64,000 nucleotides of DNA, from NCBI GenBank assembly GCA_000403315.2, contig KE159641.1, forward strand, positions 126,501 to 190,500, written 5' to 3'. Under the pieces are notes generated by a model. That model was not told the origin of the DNA and did no database searches. It saw nothing but the letters and a program-made list of their open reading frames with translations. The translations under genes and the position numbers were made by a program. The DNA comes from Lachnospiraceae bacterium A2 (GTDB taxonomy: Bacteria; Bacillota; Clostridia; Lachnospirales; Lachnospiraceae). Positions 9,265-18,125 of this stretch are shown here, piece by piece. The stretch's first letter is position 1, and every line of letters begins with the position of its first letter.

Positions 9265-10041
9265 TTAGGAAAACAGCTTTCTTGTACTCTCCCTGAAATG
9301 TCCATTTTTATTTAAAATTCCCATAAGTACTTCAACGGCGGCTTTCTTGTTTTGCCTGTTTTGTGATAATGCCAAAAATTCTTCCCGGGCTGATTTCATG
9401 ATTGATCTTGCAGTGTCTTGGTAGGCCTTATCGAAATAATTATAATCTTCCTGTTCTGTTTCCTGATTTTGCTGCTTTTTCTGTTGGGCAAGCCATGCAG
9501 CGCCCCCCTGCCCATACCTCTTATTCGTTTGCTGGCATGTAATGTACCCTTCTACCATTGCCATGCACCGTTCAAATGCTTTATCCAACCCAGCTAAATC
9601 TTCTTCAAGAGTAATTGGACGTTCCTGCAACGGATGATAAGCAACTTGCCGGTTTCCGTTTTCATGTTCCTTTACAATCCTATCGTAGAGGGTTTCATAG
9701 GCGTCCATAATAGATTTCATCAATCCTTCAACATTATCATTTGCATTTCCTTCTTTCCAAGGCCGTGTACTCCTTACCTCTTGCATTGCCCAGAAATGTT
9801 CCATTTCAACGTCATTCGTTACTGAGTAAAGTTCCATATTCTCCGGTTCTGTTCCAAGTCCACTGATCGTTTCCCGTAACGCCTCCATCCCTTCGCTTGA
9901 TATTGATAAATAATCTGCCGCATTCTTAACCGGATGTGATTGTACATCCATCTTAGTTTTAGGTATTGTACACTTTTCTGCCGCATCTTGCATCTGATGT
10001 CTTTGGTAATAGAATGTCTGCTGAACCCTCATGATAACCAC
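9265..10041 (-). CDS. hypothetical protein, DUF6033-like architecture possible
   Basis: 258 residues, no signal peptide or membrane segment, predicted mostly helical and rich in Gln/Glu. The N-terminus (QQTFYYQ...) is followed by an ISSEGMEALRETI segment and a central helical part with KAFERCMAMVEGYI. I do not recognise a domain with confidence. The layout, a disordered N-terminus then helical body in small secretion- or regulator-linked cytosolic proteins, recalls the protein at 36212-36850. It begins 3 bp after the stop of the secreted protein gene upstream, so the two form an operon whose promoter carries LytTR-type boxes. Confidence 0.7.
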   Translation of the reverse strand: MVIMRVQQTFYYQRHQMQDAAEKCTIPKTKMDVQSHPVKNAADYLSISSEGMEALRETISGLGTEPENMELYSVTNDVEMEHFWAMQEVRSTRPWKEGNANDNVEGLMKSIMDAYETLYDRIVKEHENGNRQVAYHPLQERPITLEEDLAGLDKAFERCMAMVEGYITCQQTNKRYGQGGAAWLAQQKKQQNQETEQEDYNYFDKAYQDTARSIMKSAREEFLALSQNRQNKKAAVEVLMGILNKNGHFRESTRKLFS

Positions 10042-10044
10042 CTC

Positions 10045-11628
10045 CTACCAACTGAGTGGTTCTTCCCCATCAAAATATGGGTAATAATGTTTTGTAGAAC
10101 TGCTATATGGCCTTGTAAACAACATGCTATTTGATCCAGTTGCATAATCATAAAAATAATTGATGTTTTGGATATCCACTAACTTTCCTGTGTTTGGATT
10201 TATAAACACTGTCGTAAAATTGAAGTCTTTATACATATTGTTTTCGGCATATGCTCCGCTACAGATACAATGTACTTTATAAAACTTCTCAGAATTCACA
10301 GAATATAGTGACAATTCCAGCACATTCCCTGCTGGCCCAACGCCTTTAGTTCCACTGATATAATTTACCGTATTAGGCATTACCATCCCATAATATGACG
10401 TTTCTTCTGCATCTTCAAACATAAACTGGTTCTGATAAACCTTCGCTCGCAAATTAGAACTGTTTCGCATCGTAATATCATATTTCTGTGTCCCCGCAGA
10501 AGTAGATGCATCAACATGATAGTCATAGTTTATATCTATCGGGTTCCCATTTACATACATATTATTTCCATTTGCATCAGATTGGAAAACAATTTTTGCT
10601 TTCTCATTCACTGTAAAATAAAAAGAACTTGCATTATCTGCTATATTTGCAATTATATTTGCGGTAATCTTATAATCCTGATCTACACTATAAGTTCCAT
10701 CCTTACTATAAACCGCAAAATAATATGTTCCAGCATTAAACTGATACATCCCGTCCTTTTCGGAAATTTTATAAACCTTTGTAGAATTATCTGCCGCCAG
10801 TATACTGAATTTGTAATTTCCCAAATTTTCCGTAATGCGCATTATCACAGGGGATGACAGTGTAAATTTATAATAATCTATGTCATATGGCGTATCAATC
10901 GCCCCTGTAATTTTCTCATTTATGTCAATCTCTGTTGCATTGCTTGCTGTATCATTAATTTCATTCTCTATATCTAGGGTTGCATAAAGCGCAAATCCAT
11001 ATTGCCCGCTCCCTTCATATGCACTAATTGCAAAATAATAAATACCTGTTTCAAGGATATCTGTATAATATTCATACTTGCCTAACCCAGTTCTTGAACT
11101 TCCACCTATCAGATTAAGCTCATAAGTTTCTTGATCCAATTTGAATAAATACAGATCTGCATCTACCTCCGAAACTGTTTCCAACATAATGGATACTTTA
11201 CTGGTCTGTTCTAGTATGAAACCGTACCATCTCATTTCTTTTTCTTGTTCCAAAGTCCCCTGCACAATATTTTCATACTCTACAAGATATGCATTATTGG
11301 GATCTGTATTTTCTGGATTCTCTTGTTCTGCATATAAAGTTGCATTGTTTGGTAAATCTGTAACGTCTGCTGCTTCCCCTTCATATGCCCTATTCATCGT
11401 GTTAGAAATATAAGTTTCACTGCCCCCTTCTATTTGTGCCACATTTTCATATGCATCACTTATATCGTGAATCGCTGTATCCCCCTTAAAGGCTTCTGCC
11501 GGAATATCCCTTTCTTCCTTCTGTAAAATCTCCGAATCCAATTTTTGAGCATCTACCAACAGCGGAGGACAAACCAAGCATATAACCATACATATTGCCA
11601 TTAATCCTTTCCATATTTTTTCCCTCAT
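10045..11628 (-). CDS. secreted protein with PPC-like beta domains
   Basis: 527 residues from ATG 11628, which has AAGGTGG 8 bases upstream; the longer ORF start runs into the operator region. A signal peptide (MREKIWKGLMAICMVICLVCPP, cleavage near VDA) directs export. Residues about 95-330 hold two stretches resembling bacterial pre-peptidase C-terminal domains (TSKVSIMLETVSEVDADLYL; GAIDTPYDIDYYKFTL; YYFAVYSKDGTY). The C-terminal third is rich in Asn, Tyr and Ser and is not recognised. No peptidase catalytic domain is present. It is the first gene of an operon with the 258-residue protein and is probably under LytTR control. Confidence 0.82.
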   Translation of the reverse strand: MREKIWKGLMAICMVICLVCPPLLVDAQKLDSEILQKEERDIPAEAFKGDTAIHDISDAYENVAQIEGGSETYISNTMNRAYEGEAADVTDLPNNATLYAEQENPENTDPNNAYLVEYENIVQGTLEQEKEMRWYGFILEQTSKVSIMLETVSEVDADLYLFKLDQETYELNLIGGSSRTGLGKYEYYTDILETGIYYFAISAYEGSGQYGFALYATLDIENEINDTASNATEIDINEKITGAIDTPYDIDYYKFTLSSPVIMRITENLGNYKFSILAADNSTKVYKISEKDGMYQFNAGTYYFAVYSKDGTYSVDQDYKITANIIANIADNASSFYFTVNEKAKIVFQSDANGNNMYVNGNPIDINYDYHVDASTSAGTQKYDITMRNSSNLRAKVYQNQFMFEDAEETSYYGMVMPNTVNYISGTKGVGPAGNVLELSLYSVNSEKFYKVHCICSGAYAENNMYKDFNFTTVFINPNTGKLVDIQNINYFYDYATGSNSMLFTRPYSSSTKHYYPYFDGEEPLSW

Positions 11629-11694
11629 AAAATATTCCACCTTCCTTATCTTTATATTGTTAGACAGCACCAACAGCTTAAAGGATACCACAGA

Positions 11695-11749
11695 TTCAGA
11701 AAATGGCAATAACCTGTGCAGAAAACAGCTCTTTCTTGCAGAAAACAGC
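11695..11749 (-). promoter_or_regulatory. three LytTR-type direct repeats upstream of secreted-protein operon
   Basis: Minus strand GCTGTTTTCTGCA at 11737-11749 and again at 11717-11729, then GCCATTTTCTGAA at 11695-11707. Periods are 20 and 22 bp. The motif matches the pair at 8959-8990 in front of the LytTR regulator gene. It ends about 67 bp upstream of the start codon. Confidence 0.65.
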
Positions 11750-11893
11750 CAAAAAAATGTGCCTACATAAAAATCAACAGGAAAGAAATTCTATAGAACG
11801 CGAAAACATCACCTTTGGACAGAACCTTACTTTCACCCAAGGGGCTGCTTTCACGTTCCACAAAACAGTACTCTCATGTTGAAGCTATATCTT

Positions 11894-13306
11894 TCAAATC
11901 CCTAAAAACTCCTCATAAATCCCACAGATTTCCGCCGCCCTTGCCGCATCCGGCATCTCGCAGAAAATTCGGAGCAACGGCTCTGTGCCGGAAAACCGGG
12001 CGATGACCCAGCCGCCGTTTTTGAAATAAACCTTGCTGCCATCCAGATAGGAAACATGGTCGATTTCCTCGGAAAGCCCCGGCAGGAGCCTGTCTTCCAT
12101 CAGGAGCCGTTTCATTTCCTCTTTCTTCTCCGGCGTGAACTTGTAGTCCCGTTCTTCCATATGTATTGCCCCACATTCCTCCTGAATGCCCGCCATAATC
12201 TGGGACAGCTTTTCCCCCGTAACTGCAATCATTTCCACAAGGAGGGCGGCTGCATAAATGCCATCCTTGCCGTTAATATGCCCATGGACGGTAAGTCCCC
12301 CGGAGGATTCCCCGCCAAGGACCGCCCCCGTTTCCTTCATTTTGGCAGAGATATGCTTAAAACCTACCGGCACCTCATAGCACTCCTGCCCAAACCGCTT
12401 GGCTACCTTGTCCAGCATATGGGTAGTGGCAATATTCCGTACCACCGGGCCGCTCCAGCCCTTGTATTTCACAAGGTAATAATAAAGCAGCACCAAAATG
12501 TCGTTGGGATGGAGGAAATTCCCCTTATCGTCAATAACCCCTATCCGGTCCGCATCCCCGTCCGTGGCAATCCCAATGTCAAATCCCTTTTCTGCCACAA
12601 AGTTCTGCAGGGAATGGAGGGTGGCCGCGGAAGGCGCAGGGAGCTTGCCGCCAAAGAGCGTGTCATGCCTGTCGTGGATTGTTGCCACCTCGCAGCGGGC
12701 AGTCATTAAGATTACCTTCAGGGAGGTTTCGCTGACCCCATACATAGGGTCTAAGGCCACCTTCAGTCCGGCGTCCCGGATGGCCTTCATGTCCACGGAG
12801 GCAATGATATTGTCCAGATATTCATTTAAGGGATAAATTTCCACAATATAGCCTTCCTGTTTCCCAGTTTCATAGGGGAGCTCTGCCACTTCCCCAGGCT
12901 GTATGTTCCCCATATACTTTTCCAAATCCTTGGTCTGGGCTTCGTCCGCGTCCCGGCCCCCGGCGGTAAATACCTTGATCCCATTATAGATGGCCGGGTT
13001 GTGGCTGGCAGTCACCATCATCCCATAAGGGAACCCGTGCTCCATTACATAAAACATTACCAATGGCGTAGGGGAGGACTTGTTGATTAAATACACTTTG
13101 ATATGGGCTGCTGCAAATACCATTGCCGCCCACTGCATGGCTTCTTTGGAGAGGAACCTGCGGTCGTAGCCCATGACGATTCCCTCTCCTGCTGCGCCCT
13201 CATCTTTCATTTTGTTTACCAATCCCTGCGCCAGAAGCTGTATGTTCTCTTTTGTAAACCCATCCCCAATGACGGCTCTCCAGCCGCCTGTCCCAAATTT
13301 TACCAT
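11894..13306 (-). CDS. phosphoglucomutase/phosphomannomutase family protein
   Basis: Interconverts hexose 1- and 6-phosphates, 470 residues. Start ATG 13306 (MVKFGTGGWR) has AGAGGAGAA upstream; the 54-codon in-frame extension crosses a family B half-repeat. The catalytic phosphoserine is S101 in TASHNP, the metal-binding loop is DGDADR (249-254), the sugar loop is GGESSGG (about 330), and the C-terminal phosphate-binding loop is RFSGTEPLLRIF. The GTGGWR start is typical of this clade. Substrate (glucose or mannose) cannot be fixed from sequence. It is transcribed alone, divergent from the CPBP gene. Confidence 0.93.
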   Translation of the reverse strand: MVKFGTGGWRAVIGDGFTKENIQLLAQGLVNKMKDEGAAGEGIVMGYDRRFLSKEAMQWAAMVFAAAHIKVYLINKSSPTPLVMFYVMEHGFPYGMMVTASHNPAIYNGIKVFTAGGRDADEAQTKDLEKYMGNIQPGEVAELPYETGKQEGYIVEIYPLNEYLDNIIASVDMKAIRDAGLKVALDPMYGVSETSLKVILMTARCEVATIHDRHDTLFGGKLPAPSAATLHSLQNFVAEKGFDIGIATDGDADRIGVIDDKGNFLHPNDILVLLYYYLVKYKGWSGPVVRNIATTHMLDKVAKRFGQECYEVPVGFKHISAKMKETGAVLGGESSGGLTVHGHINGKDGIYAAALLVEMIAVTGEKLSQIMAGIQEECGAIHMEERDYKFTPEKKEEMKRLLMEDRLLPGLSEEIDHVSYLDGSKVYFKNGGWVIARFSGTEPLLRIFCEMPDAARAAEICGIYEEFLGI

Positions 13307-13365
13307 AGCCTTCTCCTCTTTTCTGGTATTTTCCTGACGTTTCCCAAGTGATAAGCCCGCACCCA

Positions 13366-13400
13366 GAGCGCGTGTTTGAAAAATTGCTTTCCCCAAAAAA
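13366..13400. repeat. family B half-repeat
   Basis: AGCGCGTGTTTGAAAAATTGC matches one terminus of the family B elements; no second arm is evident. It lies between the divergent mutase and CPBP genes. Confidence 0.55.
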
Positions 13401-13499
13401 GCCTGCATGCTATTTTCGTAAGTGCGCTTGATTTTTCCTGTGTGCGACCCTATAATAAAGTATACCAAAAAACGCCATAGAAAGAAAGGATTTTAGACA

Positions 13500-14369
13500 A
13501 TGAAAATACTGAAACAAATCGGGCGCATCCTGTTCTGCCTGCTGCCTGCACTGCTGGCCCTGGCTATCCAGTTCCTTGTGGTCCTGGCCGGGTTTGTCCT
13601 TAAAATTGTGTCCCTCATCGGCAAAGACCCCAGCCTGATCAATGGAATCGCTTCCCCAGACTTTATCTACGGGCTTTTGGGGGACAGCCAATTCCTGATG
13701 CTGCTGTCCGCCATTTATGGGATAATTTCAGCCCTTGTGCTGGGGTTCTGGTACTGGAAGCGGTTTGTGCCGAAGAAAAAGCCCCGCCGGACAATTTCCG
13801 ATATCTTAAACCCCGGCATGTTCCTTGGGCTGGTATTCCTGATGGTGGGGATGCAGTATATTTCCACCTATCTGATTGCCATAGTCGCTGCCATCAACCC
13901 TTCTTGGCTGGACACCTATGAAAGCCTGATGGAAAATGCCGGTTTTGGGAACATTACCCTTGTCCTTGCGCTGTATTCTGTGTTGGTGGCGCCTATCAGC
14001 GAAGAGTTGATTTTCCGGGGCGTCACTTTAAGGTACGCGTCAAAGGCCATGCCATTTTTCCTTGCAAATATTTTCCAGGCATTTCTGTTTGGCCTGTTCC
14101 ACGGGAATATGGTGCAGGGAACGTATGCCTTTGTGGTAGGGCTGTTCTGCGGGTATGTGTGCATGAAAGGGGGCAGCATTTACCTGTCCATCCTGTTCCA
14201 TATGCTGTTTAACCTGTGGGGGACCTTTGCTTCGGATTCCCTTACTTATGCGGGAGATTCTGTTTTTGCCCATATTGGGATTTTCGCAGGGGCTTGCTGT
14301 GCGGCGGCATTAGGGGTATTTTTGTATCAGAAAGGGGCAGGGAAGCGGTCGCTGCATGGAACTTCCTGA
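13500..14369 (+). CDS. CPBP family intramembrane metalloprotease
   Basis: 289 residues with about eight transmembrane helices. CPBP (CAAX protease/Abi) signature: EE at 168-169 with R173 (SEELIFRG), H201 (FGLFHGN), and H234/N238 (LFHMLFNLW). These residues form the membrane-embedded active site; bacterial substrates are mostly unknown, with roles in bacteriocin immunity or protein processing reported for some. All key residues are present, so it should be active. Its 3' end overlaps the convergent esterase gene by 43 bp. Confidence 0.93.
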   Translation: MKILKQIGRILFCLLPALLALAIQFLVVLAGFVLKIVSLIGKDPSLINGIASPDFIYGLLGDSQFLMLLSAIYGIISALVLGFWYWKRFVPKKKPRRTISDILNPGMFLGLVFLMVGMQYISTYLIAIVAAINPSWLDTYESLMENAGFGNITLVLALYSVLVAPISEELIFRGVTLRYASKAMPFFLANIFQAFLFGLFHGNMVQGTYAFVVGLFCGYVCMKGGSIYLSILFHMLFNLWGTFASDSLTYAGDSVFAHIGIFAGACCAAALGVFLYQKGAGKRSLHGTS

Positions 14370-15106
14370 AACCCTTGGGATGTGAGTTCCCCAAGGGTTT
14401 CCTTCAGCCAGCTAATGCTGTCCGCCACCCAATGGGGGAGCCGTGCAGGGGCTTTGGCTGTACGGATCCAGCAATCCCCGGTGGAAAAGCCGTGGCCGCC
14501 ATAGGAATAAATATGGCTTTCGAAGGGCACGCCGTTTTCGGCAAGAGCCAATTCAAACATCAGTGAATTTTGGATGGATACGGTGTTGTCATCCCGTGCG
14601 GCAGCGAGAAAGCAAGGGCAGGTATTGGGTGTGACATGCTCGTTTGGGTATGGCATGTTGGGGGCATATGTGTCTGCGCTCTCTTTTAAGATGACTGGGT
14701 AGGCCAAAATAGCTGCGGCAGGCCTGTGCTCCGCCATTGTTGCGGCACAGGCGGCAAGGTGCCCTCCGGCGGAAAAGCCGATGACTGCAATTTTGCCTGC
14801 TGCAACATGCCATTGTTCTGCATGTTCTTTAATTAGGGACATGGCCTGTCCATAATCTTCCAAGGGCTTGGGCCATAAGCCTTTGTCCCTAAGGGTATAG
14901 CGCAGGATAAATGCCTGATATCCTGCCTGCGCATAGCAAAGGGCAACCGGGTCGGCCTCCCGGTCAGAGCACATGGCATATCCGCCGCCGGGCAGGATTA
15001 GGATGGCTGGGCGCGCAGGGAAACCGAATTCACCTTCTGTTTCCTGAAGGTAGGCTGTTAGGGTAACGTTACGTTCTTTATCTAGTAGTATGGTTTCTGT
15101 TTTCAT
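14327..15106 (-). CDS. alpha/beta hydrolase, acetyl-esterase type
   Basis: 259-residue cytosolic hydrolase. ATG 15106 has GGAGG 7 bases upstream. Motifs: oxyanion region LPGGGY (38-43), nucleophile S112 in GFSAGGH, and the C-terminal acid/His region (AARDDNTV, YSYGGHGF). This fits the BD-FAE / endo-xylanase-like esterase clade, often acting on acetylated or feruloylated sugars. It is convergent with the CPBP gene, with a 43-bp tail overlap. The exact substrate is unknown. Confidence 0.88.
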   Translation of the reverse strand: MKTETILLDKERNVTLTAYLQETEGEFGFPARPAILILPGGGYAMCSDREADPVALCYAQAGYQAFILRYTLRDKGLWPKPLEDYGQAMSLIKEHAEQWHVAAGKIAVIGFSAGGHLAACAATMAEHRPAAAILAYPVILKESADTYAPNMPYPNEHVTPNTCPCFLAAARDDNTVSIQNSLMFELALAENGVPFESHIYSYGGHGFSTGDCWIRTAKAPARLPHWVADSISWLKETLGELTSQGFQEVPCSDRFPAPF

Positions 15107-15425
15107 AAAGATGCCTCCATAATAAAATTGTATGGTTTTCGCCTTTTCCATTCATATATATACAACATATTACTTTGGCTATTAAAAGTCAACATTTTTA
15201 ATAGCCATACATTTTAATATATTCCAACTTTTTTCCTGCATATCTGCTCTTTTGTATGAGGAATTATGCCACGATGGATATTCTGTTACAGGCTGTGGTT
15301 TAAATGTCCGTCAGGATTTGTCAGTATCTTTGATAAGGCGCCCCATAAAGTCTATAAATCTTTGCTGTGCCATGTTTTCTTCATACCACAAAAAATGGCA
15401 GCTTCCCTGATTGCCGAAACCATAT
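15107..15425. other. gene-free stretch upstream of esterase
   Basis: Contains a hairpin TGGCTATTAAAA (15176-15187) / TTTTTAATAGCCA (15195-15207) and sequence leading into an insertion-sequence remnant. No gene is supported. Confidence 0.55.
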
Positions 15426-15581
15426 TTATCTTCCGTTGCCAAGGCGGCTGGCTCTCATCCAGCCATACATGGTATTCTTGGGAACTCCTAGTTCTTTAGC
15501 GGCCTTAGCCTGTCCAATTTTTCTTGCAAGTTTTACGGCCTGTACTTTGTATTCGTAGTCGTATTGCCTGTTTTCTGCCAT
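15426..15581 (-). pseudogene. IS3-type transposase OrfA, N-terminal fragment
   Basis: 51 codons starting at ATG 15581 with GGAGTG upstream: MAENRQYDYEYKVQAVKLA then KAAKELGVPKNTMYGW, the helix-turn-helix of COG2963/IS3 OrfA proteins. A TAA at 15426 ends it after about half of an OrfA; no OrfB follows. The right end of the element seems to lie near 15645. A decayed insertion sequence, abutting a truncated NlpC-like gene. Confidence 0.75.
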
Positions 15582-15655
15582 TTTTGTTCACTCCTTATTC
15601 TCTTAATTATATCTCAAATCCTTGAGAATGGGCTGTCAACTTTTTTTATACCACA

Positions 15656-15840
15656 TCATGGCGGGCTATGACAAAATGCATGCCATTTAACTTCCTGATA
15701 CAGTCTCTGCACCAAAGAACTGCAGTTGTAATATCCCTCCTGATACCGCTTGTCCTGGCTGTACCGGCGGCCAATCTTTGTCAATACCGTCCGGGGATTG
15801 TCATACCCGGTGTCCGGCAGGGGGAAGATCATTTTACGCT
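15656..15840 (-). pseudogene. NlpC/P60-like hydrolase fragment
   Basis: Minus-strand reading frame with NPRTVLTKIGRRYSQDK then YYNCSSLVQRLYQE. The YxCSSLV motif contains the expected catalytic Cys of NlpC/P60 (C40) cell-wall peptidases. The frame breaks after the Cys helix at the insertion-sequence junction, and the His and later catalytic residues are absent. Start is not defined. A remnant, not a functional enzyme. Confidence 0.5.
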
Positions 15841-15958
15841 TTCCTTTATGATAGTACCTTTCACAAAAAACAGTACTTGTATTTTCCCCATTATCAACTA
15901 TAATTATATTTATGGGCATAAGCCCTGTCAATCCCATAAAAGAAAAGAGGTAAATGCA

Positions 15959-16525
15959 ATGAGAAAGAAACTCAATATCACAGAAGGCATTTTCCCAATG
16001 CCTGTCTTAATGGTTGCAACTTACAATGAAGACGGCAGTGTTAATGTCATGAACGCCGCATGGGGCACCATGCAGGAAAGGGGCAATGTCGCCCTCAATC
16101 TGACTGAGACGCACAAAACAGTGAAGAATATCAAGGCAAGGGGCGCTTTTACAGTAAGCATTGCTGACGCTGCCCATGTAGCCGAGGCAGATTATTTCGG
16201 CGTAGAGTCCGGCAACAAAAATGCAGATAAATTTGAAAACAGCGGCCTCACCGCCAGCAAAGCCGAGACAGTGGATGCACCTGTCATCAATGAATTCCCG
16301 CTCTGTTTGGAGTGTGAGTTTATCGAATACCAGGACAATAAATACGGATGCGGCGTAATTGGCAGGGTTGTAAATGCCACGGCAGATGAAAGCGTCATGT
16401 CCGGCGACAAGATTGATATTTCCCTTGTAAACGCCATTGCTTTTGACCCTTATACGCACGGCTATTACAAGGTAACGGAGCGGGTTGGCGAAGCCTTCAA
16501 GGATGGCCTGAAACTAAAAAAATAA
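15959..16525 (+). CDS. flavin reductase family protein
   Basis: 188 residues. ATG 15959 has GAGG 8 bases upstream; the longer in-frame ORF crosses the NlpC remnant on the other strand and is rejected. The sequence (FPMPVLMVATYNEDGSVNVMNAAWGT, later HKTVKNIKARGAFTVSI) matches the flavin-reductase-like, FMN-binding split-barrel family, which covers NAD(P)H:FMN oxidoreductases and flavoredoxins of anaerobes. No partner oxygenase is adjacent; a small monooxygenase-like gene lies 1 kb away on the other strand. Confidence 0.9.
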   Translation: MRKKLNITEGIFPMPVLMVATYNEDGSVNVMNAAWGTMQERGNVALNLTETHKTVKNIKARGAFTVSIADAAHVAEADYFGVESGNKNADKFENSGLTASKAETVDAPVINEFPLCLECEFIEYQDNKYGCGVIGRVVNATADESVMSGDKIDISLVNAIAFDPYTHGYYKVTERVGEAFKDGLKLKK

Positions 16526-16671
16526 TTTTTGCTTAGTGTGACAGCCCCTTGTTTTTTAGCATAAATGCCTCATCCTAACCCTGCCCGGTCCAGCAAATGC
16601 CATCTTACATCTCCCTTTCACTTTCATCAAATCCCTGCCATTCCCATATTTCCACTGACATATTATTCCAA

Positions 16672-16707
16672 GTCAAATACCCCGCAGCTTGCTGCGGGGT
16701 ATTTGAC
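16672..16707. repeat. perfect 36-bp palindrome, solo end of repeat family A
   Basis: GTCAAATACCCCGCAGC is followed by its exact complement with a 2-base centre. The arm is identical to the terminal hairpin arm of the family A repeats. It is 29 bp downstream of the DUF1349 gene stop and may act as its terminator. Confidence 0.8.
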
Positions 16708-16735
16708 TTTCCATCTGGCAATCAAACAAGGCGTG

Positions 16736-17347
16736 TCACTCCATATCAGGAGCCTGCCCGTCATGTGCTTTCCACATGCATTCTGTAATCTGCATATCGG
16801 TAAAGACCGCTTTGAATGTTGATTGTTCCGGACTGCAGGCATAAATCCCAAATTTTATCTTTCCTGCCCCCTCCCACATATGGCAGACACGCATTTGTGT
16901 AAAGGAACGTCCATCTGCTGAACATTCGATGCAATAATCATCTTCCCGGCGGCTGAACCTATACCACATCGTGCTGACATCTGCCGGTATCGCTGTCGTT
17001 GCCCAATCAGAATAACCATGGTTTGTTACGACACTTCCAAGATGCTGAAATTCATCATTCTCATATTCCACGGAACCTTTCAGCCAGTTTTCACTATCAA
17101 GATACATAACAACGCCGCACTGGTCAAAGCGGTGATGGCTCTCTGTAAAGTCCGTTTTTACGATAAAGGAGAAATACTTTTCTTCTGTTTCCAACTGTAA
17201 TACAGGCGCATTATCATTTCTAAAATGATAATATGTCCTTTGCCACAGGTCTGTCCGGGGCATGGTTACTATTTCTATTTTATCTTTACCAATCCTGTAT
17301 TGCTCAGGCTCTCTTGTCCATCTAAGAATATCTGTATTAAAATCCAT
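16736..17347 (-). CDS. DUF1349 domain protein
   Basis: 203 residues from ATG 17347, which has AAGGAAGG 6 bases upstream. The beta-rich sequence (DLWQRTYYHFRNDNAPVLQL, FSFIVKTDF, DQCGVVMYLDSENWLKGSVEY) fits the DUF1349 / concanavalin-like family of intracellular proteins, sometimes annotated as regulation of enolase protein 1-like. No catalytic residues are known. An in-frame extension of 41 codons exists upstream (KVEVKWAMAFRVPKEAILH) that looks protein-like and could be the remnant of another gene. Confidence 0.75.
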   Translation of the reverse strand: MDFNTDILRWTREPEQYRIGKDKIEIVTMPRTDLWQRTYYHFRNDNAPVLQLETEEKYFSFIVKTDFTESHHRFDQCGVVMYLDSENWLKGSVEYENDEFQHLGSVVTNHGYSDWATTAIPADVSTMWYRFSRREDDYCIECSADGRSFTQMRVCHMWEGAGKIKFGIYACSPEQSTFKAVFTDMQITECMWKAHDGQAPDME

Positions 17348-17520
17348 GTCTGCCTTCCTTTCCATGTTTTCTTTCCAGTAGTACCGGAACGTTTCCGGTG
17401 AAATATGCAAAATGGCTTCCTTTGGCACACGGAAAGCCATTGCCCACTTTACTTCCACTTTCTGCCCCAACGTAAATTTCCAGTGGAACAGACGGCAGGA
17501 ACCAGGACCATCTGCTCCCC

Positions 17521-17853
17521 TTATTCCTTTATAAATGCCCTGTCTGCCGCAGGAACCCCGGTTTCATCAGACACATACCGTTCCACCCTCATATGCAGGC
17601 CATATTTTTCCCGAAGTTCCGTAATCTTTGCCATCATGGGGGAGGCATGGTGAATATCTAAGGAATGCTGGTCTTTCCAACTGTCGATTAAAAGCACCGT
17701 CTCCTTATCATCCATAGGGAAAAAATATTCATACCTCACGTTTCCATCTTCCGCACGGATGTCGCTGACTACACCGCTTAAGACCATTTCTTCGGCAAAT
17801 TTTTTTGCATTCCCATTCACTCCGCTATAATAGATGTTTACTGTAACTGCCAC
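17521..17853 (-). CDS. antibiotic biosynthesis monooxygenase-like protein
   Basis: 110 residues starting at GTG 17853 with AAGGAGG 8 bases upstream; the longer ORF is translation of a family A repeat and is rejected. Dimeric alpha+beta barrel fold typical of ABM/YgiN putative quinol monooxygenases: VNIYYSG, RYEYFFPMDDKETVLLIDSWKDQHSLDIHHASPMM. Members act on quinones or are of unknown role; no cofactor residues are visible. Downstream (same strand) is the DUF1349 gene. Confidence 0.82.
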   Translation of the reverse strand: MAVTVNIYYSGVNGNAKKFAEEMVLSGVVSDIRAEDGNVRYEYFFPMDDKETVLLIDSWKDQHSLDIHHASPMMAKITELREKYGLHMRVERYVSDETGVPAADRAFIKE

Positions 17854-17900
17854 TCCATTTACCTCCTTCTGCCCTGAAACACAAAACCACATCCTCTGTT

Positions 17901-18053
17901 TATTTCCGCGAGCAACGATCCAAGCAGCCGCGCTTGCGCGGATATTTGGCGAATGCCGCGAGGGTAAGTGCCCTGCGGGTGCAAATACCCCGCCCCTTGG
18001 GGCGGAAAGAACAAGCCAGGCCATGCCCCGTAGCTTGCTGCGGGGTATTTGAC
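17901..18053 (-). repeat. repeat family A, copy B
   Basis: Read on the minus strand it begins GTCAAATACCCCGCAGCAAG and passes through CGGGGCATGGCCTGGC, the hairpin GCCCCAAGGGGC, and the hairpin CCGCGCAAGCGCGG. This copy has about 15 extra bp in the middle compared with the others. It faces copy C (18921-19058) in inverted orientation; the two flank the conjugation-gene remnants. Confidence 0.85.
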
Positions 18054-18125
18054 TCATATATCTTTCCCATATACAATATTTTCGCAAATGTTTTGTAATC
18101 CACCTTTTCCCAATCTACCGTGTCA

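Noticed and set aside
9103-9315. Plus-strand frame starting at TTG
   Set aside because: It runs into the end of the convergent 258-residue gene and has no ribosome binding site.
15266-15425. Possible extra transposase coding upstream of the OrfA remnant
   Set aside because: All minus-strand frames have several stops and no recognisable motif.
17854-18087. N-terminal extension of the monooxygenase-like gene
   Set aside because: It is translation of a family A repeat; a good ribosome binding site supports the GTG at 17853.
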